DNA of 64,000 bases from Paraburkholderia flava (GCF_004359985.1 NZ_SMRO01000003.1:914206-978205), one strand, 5' to 3'. Numbered from the stretch's first letter, positions 13,201 through 20,521 are shown. Notes: generated by a model from the sequence alone, not told the origin. Translations and numbers: made by a program.

Positions 13201-16200
13201 CCGACGCGGCGGAGGTCGCGCAGTACTACGGCATGTATCTCGACTATCTGAACGACGTGATAGGGCCAACAAACGCCAACGGAAATACCGCGCACAACCG
13301 CGCCATTGGCTTACTTATGGCGCAGTTTCGTGACGAGAGCACTGCCAAGCCATCGACACCGGTAGTCGCTGGCCAACCTGTATTTGGCGGTCAGGCTCCT
13401 ACCGCAGCAGATGTAGCCGCCGACCCGGATGCCTGGTTGAAGTACGAGGCCGTTTATACGGCGTATGCGACGGCGATGAATACGTGGCTCGACCTGCCGG
13501 CAGCAGGGGGAGGGCAGAATTCAAGCCATCCCTACAATCTCGTACCGTTCGTGGCCCCACCGGCAGTATTGACAACACTGGTTCAGCCATCCACGACGAC
13601 GACGACAGTTACCACCGGCACACCTGCTCCGGTCGACAACACGCCGTCTCCGGTTGCTACCTCGACCAATCCGCTGCCGCTACTGACTGCGTCGCTCAAC
13701 GGCGGTGCGAGTACGTCGTTCCGTCTTGTCGGCGGCGCGGACCTGGGCAGTGCGGACCCGTTGGCGCTGCAGCCCGCTACCTCCACGGGTAGCGTCACGA
13801 TCGACGGCCACTTCGCCTACGTCACATCGACCGGCGGCCACTTCGTCGACAACGCGGCCAACACGTTGACGATCCTCGCACCTACATTGATCCGCACAGG
13901 TACCGGCTCGATCGATATCGCCGCGGCCAACGACATTACGTTGCTCGACACGTCGGCACCAGGTGCGATCTATACGGCGGGGGCGCCGGCGGCAGGTACG
14001 ACGCAGCAAGGATCGACGCTGATCGCAGCAGGCCAGGCTTCGGCGGCCGCACAGAACTTCCTGATCACGCCCGCAGTCAACCCGGACAGTGCCGGAGATA
14101 TTTCAATTCACGCGCAGAACGACATCACGGGCATCGAGAATGTCGTCGATACGACAGGTGCTGTGACGGGCACCAGGGGCGCATCGATCTCGCAGTTCTG
14201 GTGGCCGTGGATGGAACTCGGCAACGTGGTGGATGGGACTGGAACGATCACGCAGACATCGATCAACTTCGGTGCATTCGACCAGGGCGTGATGAGCGTC
14301 GGCGGCAACGTGTCGGTGAGTGCGGGCGGCAATATCACCGATCTCGCGGTTTCGCTGCCGACCACCTACACCGGCAATGTAGCGGGAAGTACCTCGCAAC
14401 CTCGCGTCGTGGGCGGCGGCAATCTCGACGTACAGGCGGGTGGCGACATCCTGAGCGGCGACTACTTCGTCGCGAACGGAACGGGCACGATTACGGCAGG
14501 TGGACGGATAGGCTCCGACGGGCAGGCTTACGCCGTCAATCAGGCCGGGCGGGTGGGGTCTATCGGCACCGTATCGACACTGCTCGCGACTCAGAACGGG
14601 CAGATCGACGTGTCGGCACGCTCCGGGGCAGACATCGGTGGCATTCTCAATCCGTCGTATATCGAGGGCGTCGACTTTGCTGTCTACAAACAGCATGCGG
14701 ATTCGCAGGGGTACTCTGCTAGTTCTGCTGTGAGCATCGCATCGACCACCGGTAATGTCACATATGGGGCGGTCGGCGTCGGTGAATCTGCTTCGTCGAG
14801 TGGCGGCCTCATGCCGTTCCTGATTGGATCCAGCAGTAGCACAGCGCTGGCCGCTACAGAAATTCTGCCTGCGAACCTGAGTCTGACTGCATTCACAGGC
14901 GGTATCGCCATCGAGGCACCTGGGCAGATGTATCCGTCCGCCGATGGCGAATTGAGCATGCTTGCTGCACAGTCGGTTGTGTTCTCGATGAACCCTGCGT
15001 GGACCGGTGCCCTGTCGCTCTTCGGCATGATCGACTCGGATCCGTCGACGATGCCGTCGCCGACGAACACCGTCGCCAGTAGCATCGCTACTCTCAACGG
15101 CTACTTGAACAGGCTACCGAGCGGTGGTCTTCAGCATCAGGTCGCCGCGCTGCATGGGGGTGACACGCAGCCGGTGCGTATCTACAGCCTCGATGGCAGT
15201 ATCGTCAACGGCGCCCCAGATGCGAACGGCGTTTACCAAAACCTAATGACGCTCGACGTCGACAAGGTCGCGCAACTCTATGCCGGCAAGGACATCGTCA
15301 ACCTCGCGTTCAACGGGCAGAACCTGAGCGCCGACGACGTTACGCGTATCGTGGCCGGCGGCAACATTCTGGATGTGCCCGTCACTTCGCTCCCCACTCT
15401 CAGCAATGTTAGTGCGGTGACACCCGCATTCGTGCTCGGCGGCCCGGGCACATTCGATATCGAAGCGGGCAGCAACATCGGCCCATTCATCAGCCAGCTT
15501 CAAGCACCCAACCGCACAACCGGCATTAACGCGGTCGGCAACGCGAACAACCCGTTCCTGCCGCACGAAAGCGCGAACGTACAGGTGCTGTTCGGCGTAG
15601 CGCCCGGCATCGACAACGCGAATTTCATCGCGACATACATCGACCCTTCGCAGTCGGTCAAGGGCGTACCGAGCACTACACCGGCGTTGATCGCCTTCAT
15701 GGAACAGTACGACGCGGGCAAGGGCGTCGACACAGGGTTGCAGGCAGACAGGACGAATGCGCAGAACGCGGTCGGGACGCTAACGGCCGCCGAAGCGTGG
15801 AAGGAATTCCAGGCGCTTCCCGCCTACGTCCAGCAGATTTTCGCGCAGCAAGTGTTGTTCAGCGTGCTGACCGCGGTCGGCACGGACTACAACAACGCGA
15901 ACAGTCCGTTCTTCCAGCAGTACGCACGCGGTTACTCCGCGATCGCGACGATGTTCCCCGCATCGCTCGGCTACACGGCGAACGACACGGCAGGAGGCAG
16001 CAACGGCTCGAACAAGCCGGTATCGACCGGCAACCTCGACATCCGCAGTTCGACGATCCAGACGCAACAGGGCGGCTCGATCTCGATTCTCGGCCCGGGC
16101 GGCGAAGCACTGGTCGGCAGCAGCGCGGCGCCGCCGAACGTCGGCAACGCGAGCAAAATCGGTATCCTTACCCTCGAGAAAGGCGACATCAACATCTTCA

Positions 16201-16781
16201 CCGACCAGAGCGTATTGCTCGCGCAAAGCCGGATCTTTACCGAGCAGGGCGGCAGCATGACGATCTGGAGTTCGAATGGCGACGTCAACGCGGGTAAGGG
16301 GTCGAAGTCCATCGCCGACGTACCGCCGCCTGAATACCTGTGCGATCGCGATCACTACTGCACGGTGGATGCGCGCGGCGAAGTGACCGGCGCCGGTATC
16401 GCGACACTGCAGACTATTCCTGGCGCAGCGGCGGGCGACGTGAACCTGATCGCGCCGCGCGGTACCGTCGATGCGGGCGACGCGGGTATTCGCGCGTCGG
16501 GTACGGTGAACGTCGCGGCGCTGCACGTTGCGAATGCCGATAACGTTACGGCAGCCAAGAGCACCGGTCTGCAGACTGCACCGACGGTAGACCCCGGTGC
16601 GTTGGCTGCGGCGAGTTCAGCGGGGTCCGCGGTTAACCAGATTGCGCAGGACATCGCCCGGAACGCTGCGTCGGGCGGGCCACGGCGGCGCTGGATCATC
16701 ACGGTTGAGGTTGAAGGGTTTGGCGACAACGGTGACGACAATTCGTGTACCGGCGACTCACGCAAGTGCAAGCAGCCGTAA
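4290..16781 (+). CDS. Giant two-partner-secretion exoprotein (filamentous haemagglutinin family, TpsA)
   Basis: This is a ~4163-residue secreted protein. I start it at ATG 4290 (AGGGA ribosome site, followed by a long basic then hydrophobic signal ending AHAHAA|G, ~47 residues); the frame runs open further upstream from a TTG at 4197. The TPS secretion domain follows, with VYVINRNGILFGAGSQVN near residue 229, the NxNGI-type motif recognised by TpsB. Most of the rest is Gly/Thr/Val/Asp-rich repetitive beta-helix sequence. Around residues ~2920-3130 a Tyr-rich, charged segment and a Thr/Pro linker interrupt it. The C-terminal ~250 residues (TEQGGSMTIWSSNGDVNAGK, ATLQTIPGAAAGDVNLIAPR) match the DUF3739 type. 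I found only four cysteines: C4018/C4024 and C4153/C4160, the last pair at the extreme C-terminus as in HMW adhesins. The partner TpsB lies 9 kb downstream (25866). Likely a surface adhesin. Confidence 0.95.
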   Translation: MRARSFNQKNKKRVQRPAHLPQSALRPLYHAVALMVAAGMSAHAHAAGIVNLGQVGARIAATGVGGAGGGAGMPNLGVSPQQALQASQPSIQNLGRAAQSIAAQIAAQQAAAAAAVAAANVPNGLATGGLQVAPGATNNSMLWQNANLPTQTVDANGHVDVGVKQNGQTAILTWQTMNVGRQTTLNFDQSGGTQSNGANNWVVLNRINDPSGAPSQILGNMNAQGSVYVINRNGILFGAGSQVNVHSLVASSLDFLNMNDALKQSATDVQNSNNQFTAQLGGLVGTQTSDPTEVLGLGNAVTTTSANAYQPPGDITIAPGASIKTNANGTVSDGGFVLIAAPNVTNAGSITTTNGQTILAAGVGVSVLPPAANSQLLRPQLSGQILFNGTDVTPAGTVTNTGIIQADKGNITLLGSNVRQNGVVGVTTGVSYPGSINISTVDEARALSPNGTRYLDASGTGIGPDSVTTPANRRAGLLSFGPDSVTTILPSDDGETATSSPTTSFTPGSITLTGRSIWMQPGSLIEAPGSTVSMAALVQSGISTTAPGDTVAPGRIYLDTGSTIDVSGLPNVEEAMASTLVTIPRIGQNELADSPLLRNSFLFGLKNVVVDSTLSGTGADGLQWVGSPILNLAGYVSLIPRSVDQLLVNGGTITLAGGEVMTANGSSLNLNGGYVHYLGGDAATTRLVDSNGLIVPIGKASPFDNYVGVAGQFSQSHGRWKVVETWYNPLLTGGAYQADYIVGGNAGTLNVFAEQALVLDGNISAQSLAGTKQVQGNAQPSGGSFTLGQNPLLADPAAVSLTGTPANVILQNTAPQLSDLAPGFGAGTLLDTTALNALGSSNPDNVLAWQTVPVDTLNAAGMSNVSVTVDKASGGSIVVAAGTSLHVQPGGSIKLTGTSRAPITVLGDLIAPSGNITLALAGKFSGTTPADITVGPDAVISTAGQWVNNDVQATGGTTTPGDSEYINGGSITLSVDAASATLPDKSVIDTTGSIVLQQGSVLDVSSGGMMQANGQLLMSNGIAQGKGGSITLSTYANGYGSDTTPPLPTTEPTAGQIVLDGTLKSLGFSGGGMLSLHGLGFEIGGDPALAPSWATVLPADFFASQGFGQYVLSAAYDAGIAAGTTVRVTQQNLLPDAVALQSAVSGSDIMSGGLTSIGALDPYHRQATNLTMTGGGYLGQWQGTVIGTATHVGVYPDVTGGVTVGEGASIVADAGASIGLGSPTQVTVLGSIVAPGGSITLSADTNQAYGFMLPGQPVFASGNGYTTRSQSVWVGPNAVLDVSGVALTNPLAAPVHLGQTIGVPQTGKILAGGKVVLSDDEGSVIVQAGARIDVSGTSANFDQVQSNGTYVSQPVWSDAGSITLGAANGLYFNGTLDAHGGAALAQGGTLTLLPEHVPITTTQPDGTTATSPGASALIIQQSGDILPIASAPGADLGTSNGAIRFSADRLDGSGISTLVLSGPPPGNQQPLPVAFAGDVNLSLGNAVIVNASQIVALAAGATSLPSSLSGISNIGTPTVRIDAPYVAFVGPSTVAVPTPVPMAAGGTLQVDASFVDLENQLQLGNFGNATFASTGDIRLSSTNTGGTSALLPGTLFTSGNVTFKAADVYPASGSTFVIAAVAPVDPSTGKAASTTVTFQSNGTSDVPLSAGGSLLVDATNIVQDGTVRAPSGSLIFGVSNAVDPATQKQFGGLPLVATQSVSLAPGSITSVSNGNTVIPYGVTVDGTEWQYNATNASQPADVTAPPAKLVSVNGSQVSLSPGATIDLSGGGDLQASEWIAGTGGSRNLLQQYNVSFATSSSGTAVPVNPGAANVYAVVPGYHAPVAAYDPVIAQVTQPTSTGGTQTVSMGVGQAGVGGMAGQAVYLQGVPGLPAGVYTLLPAQYATLPGAFRVVAQPNASTPAANAAGVLPDGTAVVAGYTVNALSGSRSSTPTLFTVQSGPVWQQYSQYTETSANTFFPALASKAGNATPRLPIDGGQLVLAATQGLTLGATLNSAPATGGAPANVDIASQDIQIVGNGEAALSGYLQIDAGQLDALGAGSLLIGGTRTQTTSGITINALANSVVVSNDASSPLSGPEILLVTKTDPTGTDPNASRGLDIAAGSVINATGSYPAAADQSITIGQNANTTTGAAAISGDGALLRVSQGAQVLVTRNDVTGTVPGLLTVGAGATLSGGQSLTLDSSGDLRVDPTVALSGKAIAADGSAITFTDRTDPGAANLPGFVIGPNTLAQLSNTTQLTLRSRSAMTFTGNESITFGPNVDLSAPTFASDGGSVVLNGQQIAFTNELGTTVPASTGGTGTLTVNAKEIDFGTGSKGVSGIGAVTMNASSGIVGQGSGSFDFGAAPVTFAAPIYLADTGSKEAVTTTGVLNLNAAGGTATTLKPLGGQLSFTGGTLNDNGATIAAPAGNVNLEATTGDLNVGAGSLVSSAGVALQFFDVTAYAPAGAIKLTADAGSINVQPGATLDFSGAAGGGAAGSVTLSAPSQTVQLGGTLKGAAAAGYLGGSFSLETGGAVDLDGLAKTLAASGVNDGISVWTKAGNLTLSAGNTLTAHLVQLTADGGSGGPTTASGNVQVLGTINAAGNAGGEIDLYGRSGVDVEGSLIATGSNPNQRGGTVNLGTTGTPDTVGGVVQLNPTYGYEDVSAANSGTITLGNRAKIDVSGGTAGGLSGGTVNFRAPLLSNGDVNVTLTPGTSTDAPGVQIVGSRATTLEAYAVWSTTDPGSGPKHFDSIVDPAGWYDSNGNLLAGTFTDQSGKTIAYTPGSMNAVDLANALQNDYFTPTTPNADHQTFYGYQSGTTNTPGTLMGFVENPGFTFENRFAGVANFHAMPGIELDNPSPAINNGDISIKTNWNLGAGSSPTNLAFRYEGQGPDITFRAEHDVQVDASLTDGFFQIANPTQPGVQTTTVTVTITPPSASSYHDAYFTLAYNPYYKYGPAYGPKYNSKYSLSAIWGAVLAKPAPASTFASNADAAEVAQYYGMYLDYLNDVIGPTNANGNTAHNRAIGLLMAQFRDESTAKPSTPVVAGQPVFGGQAPTAADVAADPDAWLKYEAVYTAYATAMNTWLDLPAAGGGQNSSHPYNLVPFVAPPAVLTTLVQPSTTTTTVTTGTPAPVDNTPSPVATSTNPLPLLTASLNGGASTSFRLVGGADLGSADPLALQPATSTGSVTIDGHFAYVTSTGGHFVDNAANTLTILAPTLIRTGTGSIDIAAANDITLLDTSAPGAIYTAGAPAAGTTQQGSTLIAAGQASAAAQNFLITPAVNPDSAGDISIHAQNDITGIENVVDTTGAVTGTRGASISQFWWPWMELGNVVDGTGTITQTSINFGAFDQGVMSVGGNVSVSAGGNITDLAVSLPTTYTGNVAGSTSQPRVVGGGNLDVQAGGDILSGDYFVANGTGTITAGGRIGSDGQAYAVNQAGRVGSIGTVSTLLATQNGQIDVSARSGADIGGILNPSYIEGVDFAVYKQHADSQGYSASSAVSIASTTGNVTYGAVGVGESASSSGGLMPFLIGSSSSTALAATEILPANLSLTAFTGGIAIEAPGQMYPSADGELSMLAAQSVVFSMNPAWTGALSLFGMIDSDPSTMPSPTNTVASSIATLNGYLNRLPSGGLQHQVAALHGGDTQPVRIYSLDGSIVNGAPDANGVYQNLMTLDVDKVAQLYAGKDIVNLAFNGQNLSADDVTRIVAGGNILDVPVTSLPTLSNVSAVTPAFVLGGPGTFDIEAGSNIGPFISQLQAPNRTTGINAVGNANNPFLPHESANVQVLFGVAPGIDNANFIATYIDPSQSVKGVPSTTPALIAFMEQYDAGKGVDTGLQADRTNAQNAVGTLTAAEAWKEFQALPAYVQQIFAQQVLFSVLTAVGTDYNNANSPFFQQYARGYSAIATMFPASLGYTANDTAGGSNGSNKPVSTGNLDIRSSTIQTQQGGSISILGPGGEALVGSSAAPPNVGNASKIGILTLEKGDINIFTDQSVLLAQSRIFTEQGGSMTIWSSNGDVNAGKGSKSIADVPPPEYLCDRDHYCTVDARGEVTGAGIATLQTIPGAAAGDVNLIAPRGTVDAGDAGIRASGTVNVAALHVANADNVTAAKSTGLQTAPTVDPGALAAASSAGSAVNQIAQDIARNAASGGPRRRWIITVEVEGFGDNGDDNSCTGDSRKCKQP

Positions 16782-16828
16782 CGCAGAGGTTTTATCATCG
16801 CATCGCGATCGTAAAAGGACATGACGAT

Positions 16829-17959
16829 TTGACCCTGCTCGAGGAAAAGCAAGCCACACAGGCTGCGCGCGACGAAGCGCAGCCATTCATCAACCTGCGC
16901 GACACGGATCGCTTCCTGCCCGTGCTCGAAGCGCTGCAGTGCACGCTTGCGCTTAGCCGCAGGCCATCGGGTGTCGCACTGCTCGGTGTCGACAATGGCG
17001 TACCGACGCTGTCTGCGTGCTTGCTGCCGCGCTCGATGGGCCTTGCCGCGAGCGGCGATCGGCTCGCGATCGCGACTGCACGCGAGTTGATGATCTACGC
17101 GAACGTGCGCTCGATCGCTGCGGAATATCCGTTACGCCCGGATCACTACGACGCGGTGTTCGTCCCGCGTGCGTCGTTCTTCACCGCGTACTGCGATCTG
17201 CACGACATGGCGTTCAACAAGCAGGCCGTGGTCGCTGTGAACACGCGATTCTCATGTATTTCGGTGATCGACGGGTTTTACAACTTCACGCCGCTCTGGC
17301 AACCGCCGTTCGTCACGGAGTTTTCTGCGGACGACCGCTGTCATCTGAACGGCATGGCGATGGAGGACGGCAAGGTACGCTTCGCCACTGCGCTCGGCCG
17401 GACGAATACCGCGTACGGCTGGCGCAAGGACATGGCGCACGGCGGCATCGTGATGGAGGTGCCGAGCGGGCGCATCGTTGCCGAAGGGCTATCGATGCCG
17501 CATTCGCCGCGTGTGATCAACGGGCAGCTGTATGTGCTCGAAGGCGGTCGCGGCAGGGTGCTGCGTATCGATCAGCAGTCGGGAAAAATCACTGTGCTCG
17601 CGACGTTGCCCGGTTTCACGCATGGCCTCGCCGAATATGGTGGCGTGCTGTTCGTGGGGTTGTCGAAGCTGCGCGATAAGCGCGGTCCGCAGGGATTGCC
17701 CATCGAAGACGAAGGTGAACTGGTGGCTGGCGTTGCCGCGCTCGACGCGCACACCGGCAGCGTGCTCGGCATTCTGCATTTCTTCAATGGTGTCGATGAA
17801 GTGTTCGACGTGCAGGTGATTCCACGTGTACGTCGCGCGGAGATTCTGTCGCCCGATCAGTGGTTCCAGACACCAAGCCTCGTGACGCCGCACGGCGGCA
17901 TGTGGGAGCGTCGCTCGCCCGATCAGACAGCGGAAGACGAAGAGGGCGCAGGTGCCTGA
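16829..17959 (+). CDS. TIGR03032 family protein (DUF4915-like)
   Basis: The sequence matches the family hallmark blocks: YDAVFVPRASFFTAYCDLHD, VNTRFSCISVIDG, a central W-P-P-F segment, DRCHLNGMAMEDG, WRKDMAHGGIV and GLSMPHSPR. Such proteins are ~370 residues and probably beta-propellers of unknown biochemical role. The frame is open back to a GTG at 16745 inside tpsA. I prefer the TTG at 16829 (376 aa) because AAAAGGA at 16813-16819 sits 9 nt before it and the family's conserved region starts shortly after. An ATG at 16821 is out of frame. The 3' end overlaps cysC by 8 nt, implying translational coupling. Location between a giant exoprotein and cysC suggests a role in exoprotein or glycan modification, which is inference only. 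Confidence 0.8.
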   Translation: MTLLEEKQATQAARDEAQPFINLRDTDRFLPVLEALQCTLALSRRPSGVALLGVDNGVPTLSACLLPRSMGLAASGDRLAIATARELMIYANVRSIAAEYPLRPDHYDAVFVPRASFFTAYCDLHDMAFNKQAVVAVNTRFSCISVIDGFYNFTPLWQPPFVTEFSADDRCHLNGMAMEDGKVRFATALGRTNTAYGWRKDMAHGGIVMEVPSGRIVAEGLSMPHSPRVINGQLYVLEGGRGRVLRIDQQSGKITVLATLPGFTHGLAEYGGVLFVGLSKLRDKRGPQGLPIEDEGELVAGVAALDAHTGSVLGILHFFNGVDEVFDVQVIPRVRRAEILSPDQWFQTPSLVTPHGGMWERRSPDQTAEDEEGAGA

Positions 17960-18545
17960 TTGCGTCATACCGACCCGCGCGGAACGCGAACGTCGCCATG
18001 GTCATCGCGGGGCGGTGATCTGGCTGACCGGGTTGTCGGGGGCTGGCAAATCTACGATCGCTTCGGGTGTCGAGCAGGTGTTGTTCGATGCCGGGTATGA
18101 GGTGATCGTGCTCGACGGTGATCGGTTGAGGGCAGGTCTGAATCGCGACCTCGGGTTCGACGCTGACGACCGTGCCGAGAATGTGCGTCGGGTCAGCGAG
18201 GTTGCCGCGCTGCTTGCCGACGCGGGGATGATCGTGATCGTCGCATTGATCTCGCCGTTTCGTGAGGGGCGTTTGGCGGCACGGCGTGCAGCGGGCGATG
18301 CGTTTCACGAGATCTACGTGAAGGCCGATCTCGCTGTCTGCGAGGCGCGTGATCCGAAAGGGCTTTATCGACGCGCGCGTCGCGGAGAGATTGCTGAGTT
18401 CACTGGTATCTCGTCCCCGTATGAGGTGCCCGAAGCTGCGGAACTCGTGGTCGATAGCGCTCAGCTAGATGCTGAGGCCGCGATTGACTTGGTAGCGACG
18501 TATGTAAGGGCATCTGTGTCGTTCGATGGCCCCCCGTATTCGTGA
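17952..18545 (+). CDS. cysC: Adenylyl-sulfate kinase (APS kinase)
   Basis: The enzyme phosphorylates APS to PAPS with ATP. The 197-residue protein shows the P-loop TGLSGAGKST at residues ~26-35, the DGDRLRAGLNRDLGF APS-binding motif, RRVSEVAALLADAG, the ISPFREGR motif and KGLYRRARRGEIAEFTG, all diagnostic for CysC. The GTG start at 17952 overlaps the previous stop (8 nt). It stands alone, with no cysN/cysD or cysH beside it, so it probably serves PAPS supply for a dedicated sulfotransferase rather than general assimilation. No sulfotransferase gene is visible in this window, so the acceptor is unknown. Its neighbours (TIGR03032 protein, TPR-glycosyltransferases, exoprotein) suggest sulfated glycan on a surface protein as a hypothesis. 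Confidence 0.93.
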   Translation: MPDCVIPTRAERERRHGHRGAVIWLTGLSGAGKSTIASGVEQVLFDAGYEVIVLDGDRLRAGLNRDLGFDADDRAENVRRVSEVAALLADAGMIVIVALISPFREGRLAARRAAGDAFHEIYVKADLAVCEARDPKGLYRRARRGEIAEFTGISSPYEVPEAAELVVDSAQLDAEAAIDLVATYVRASVSFDGPPYS

Positions 18546-18702
18546 TCGCGCAAGACGAAGTTGCGTAGATTCGGTTGCCAATCCGATTTGCAAGGTTCAT
18601 TGAGATTTAACTTGGCTAATTGCCGGGCGATCTAGATTAAGAGTTGTGAATTCTTATCTACCGTCGATATGCGGTTGGCAATTTAATCAATGGGAAGTCA
18701 AA

Positions 18703-20001
18703 ATGAATCTGGTTAAGCGTAAATTGGCTGAGGCAGTTGTTTTAGCGTGTGCTGCCTGGGCGTCGGCAGAGGTAAGAGCACAGGTACCGGTCGTGATACT
18801 TGGTGGAGGGGCGTCGTCAGTAGCTCCGGCAATCGCTTCGGAAATCACGCAGTTTGGTTTGCCGATCACTTACTACGCAGTGGGCAGCAGTAATGGCGAG
18901 AGGGCATTTCTGGACAATGACCCGACGTGGTTGAGCGTAGAGCTCACCGGCACTGTGCACTTTGCGAATAGCGACGCCGCGCTGACACCGGTCCAGGTCG
19001 ATACAACAGGCTCATATGCCCGCACCTCCACCGACGGGAAATTGATTCAGTTGCCCTATCTCGTGACGCCCGTCACGATTCCCTATGTGAGTCAACCGTC
19101 GACCGTGACGGGTACGGTGTCGCTGAACGACAATGACCTGTGCGGTATCTTCTCCGGCAAGATCACGGACTGGAACGCCATCATCAACCCGGCAACGGGC
19201 GCAGCCTATACGGCGGCTAGCACGCCGATCAAGGTTGTGTACCGCACGGACGGCAGTGGCATGACCGATCTGCTGACACGGCACCTGGCCAAGGTTTGCA
19301 CGACCGGCGCTGGCGGCAACTCGAACATCGCATTCGCTGAAACACCGACGTTCGCCAGCAATTTCATCAACTCCACGCCGCCGTTGAATTTCACGGGCAA
19401 GTCCGGTGATGCTTCCGTTGCATCCCAACTGGTGTCGTTGCGTACCGCCGGCGCAACTGCATTTGGTTACCTGAGTCCGGCTTATGCGAACACGACGCTG
19501 GCCCCCGCGTCGACACTCGCGGCGGCGAACCAACTGACGGTGGCAAGCCTGCGCAACTCGCATACGAACGCCGACGTGACACCGACGTATCAGAACGCGA
19601 CGCTCGCGATCGGCACGGTGGTGGCTCCGACGACTGCTGCGGATGAGGCCAATCCGTTCAAGTGGGTGCCGGGTGCCAATATCAGCTCGACGGACCCGTC
19701 GTGGGTTGCGATCTCCGATCCGACCGTCGGCTATCCGATCTCCGGTACGAGCAACATCATCGTCAGCCAGTGCTACAAGACGGACAGGCCGGCCCCGGTG
19801 GTGCGTATCCGTATGCTCAACTTCCTGACCAGCCACTACACCAACTCCTCGTTCGCTGCCATCCTGAGAAACAATGGTTTCGACGTGGTTCCGACTGTCT
19901 ACAGGACGTCGATTACCACTGACATCCTGGCGAACAACAGTAGCCCCGCCCACAACCTGAACATCGGCAATCCGACGGCTTGCGGTTCGCTCGGTCGTTA
20001 A
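18703..20001 (+). CDS. Secreted PstS-like substrate-binding protein, paralogue 1 (altered ligand residues)
   Basis: This 432-residue protein has a signal peptide (MNLVKRKLAEAVVLACAAWA...VRAQ). ATG 18703 is chosen over an upstream in-frame GTG (18646) because GGGAAG precedes it and the signal begins there. It aligns throughout with the gene at 20522. PstS/DING-type features include HFANSDAAL (phosphate-ligand Asp), DLCGIFSGKITDWNAI and VVYRTDGSGMTDLL. In E. coli PstS the last motif is GSGT with Thr as a ligand; here it is Met. The N-terminal Phe ligand position is Ala (SSVAPA, against LVFPS in the paralogue). It may bind a different oxyanion or none. There are no pstCAB genes nearby, so it is not an obvious transporter component. 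The adjacent T2SS genes fit an Hxc-secreted, DING-like role. Confidence 0.87.
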   Translation: MNLVKRKLAEAVVLACAAWASAEVRAQVPVVILGGGASSVAPAIASEITQFGLPITYYAVGSSNGERAFLDNDPTWLSVELTGTVHFANSDAALTPVQVDTTGSYARTSTDGKLIQLPYLVTPVTIPYVSQPSTVTGTVSLNDNDLCGIFSGKITDWNAIINPATGAAYTAASTPIKVVYRTDGSGMTDLLTRHLAKVCTTGAGGNSNIAFAETPTFASNFINSTPPLNFTGKSGDASVASQLVSLRTAGATAFGYLSPAYANTTLAPASTLAAANQLTVASLRNSHTNADVTPTYQNATLAIGTVVAPTTAADEANPFKWVPGANISSTDPSWVAISDPTVGYPISGTSNIIVSQCYKTDRPAPVVRIRMLNFLTSHYTNSSFAAILRNNGFDVVPTVYRTSITTDILANNSSPAHNLNIGNPTACGSLGR

Positions 20002-20521
20002 TCGATGTAACGCAACACTCCGCGTAGATAGGCAAAAGGCGCACGACGTCAGGACAGCGTTCAACGTGAAGCCCTCTTCGCGGAACAAAAGCAATCAGGT
20101 TGAACATGGCAAGCAATACGCCGTGCAGGGTAAGACCTGGCAACATGGCAGCAACGTGCGTCCCGGCGAAGGCTTTCGCCGGGACGCATTTTTATTTTCG
20201 GCGGCAACGCGCGTGATGCGCACAATCTGGTGTGACAGATGGACAGAAATTCCGATATCAAGGGAATCAGTCCGCAAGTTTTATCTGTTAATAGGGAATT
20301 CAAGTTCGTCATTCTATTTTCGGAGCGAGAAAAACATCTGGTAATCAATGAGCATAAATATCAATAAAAGTTAAGCACATTCTGTTGCCAAACCGCCTCC
20401 TCTAATTCACGCACATTTAATCCATGACCAGGGAACTCAAACATATATTTGGCATGGCAGCACGACGAAATAGTCGTCTGTATTCCGTAGCTTCCCCTTG
20501 GACAATCCAGAAGGAATGGCG
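20002..20521 (+). other. Intergenic region between the PstS-like paralogues (3' repeat copy 1, then AT-rich leader)
   Basis: The first ~235 bp (20002-20235) are a diverged copy of the sequence after the second paralogue (21782-22018), including a hairpin terminator. The rest is AT-rich and probably holds the promoter of the second paralogue. GTTGCCAAACCG at 20384-20395 is matched by GTTGCCAATCCG at 18574-18585, a similar distance (138 and 129 bp) before the ATG of each paralogue. No convincing gene is present. Confidence 0.5.
20160..20198 (+). terminator. Rho-independent terminator after PstS-like paralogue 1
   Basis: A 14-bp perfect stem, TGCGTCCCGGCGAA (20157-20170) paired with TTCGCCGGGACGCA (20175-20188) around a GGCT loop, is followed by TTTTTATTTT. 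The equivalent hairpin after paralogue 2 differs by a compensated base pair, which supports a real structure. Confidence 0.85.

Noticed and set aside
4290..16781. Possible internal duplications or a polymorphic-toxin (CdiA-like) C-terminus in the exoprotein
   Set aside because: The C-terminus is DUF3739-like with a terminal Cys pair; no VENN-type motif, toxin domain or following immunity gene is seen.
17952..20001. cysC and PstS-like genes as a sulfate ABC transporter operon
   Set aside because: There are no permease or ATPase genes, and cysC is separated from the binding-protein gene by a 157-bp gap.
20222..20240. TGTGACAGATGGACAG as a Pho box before the second PstS-like gene
   Set aside because: The two half-sites are not 11 bp apart and the second lacks the consensus; no other intergenic region gave a convincing Pho box.
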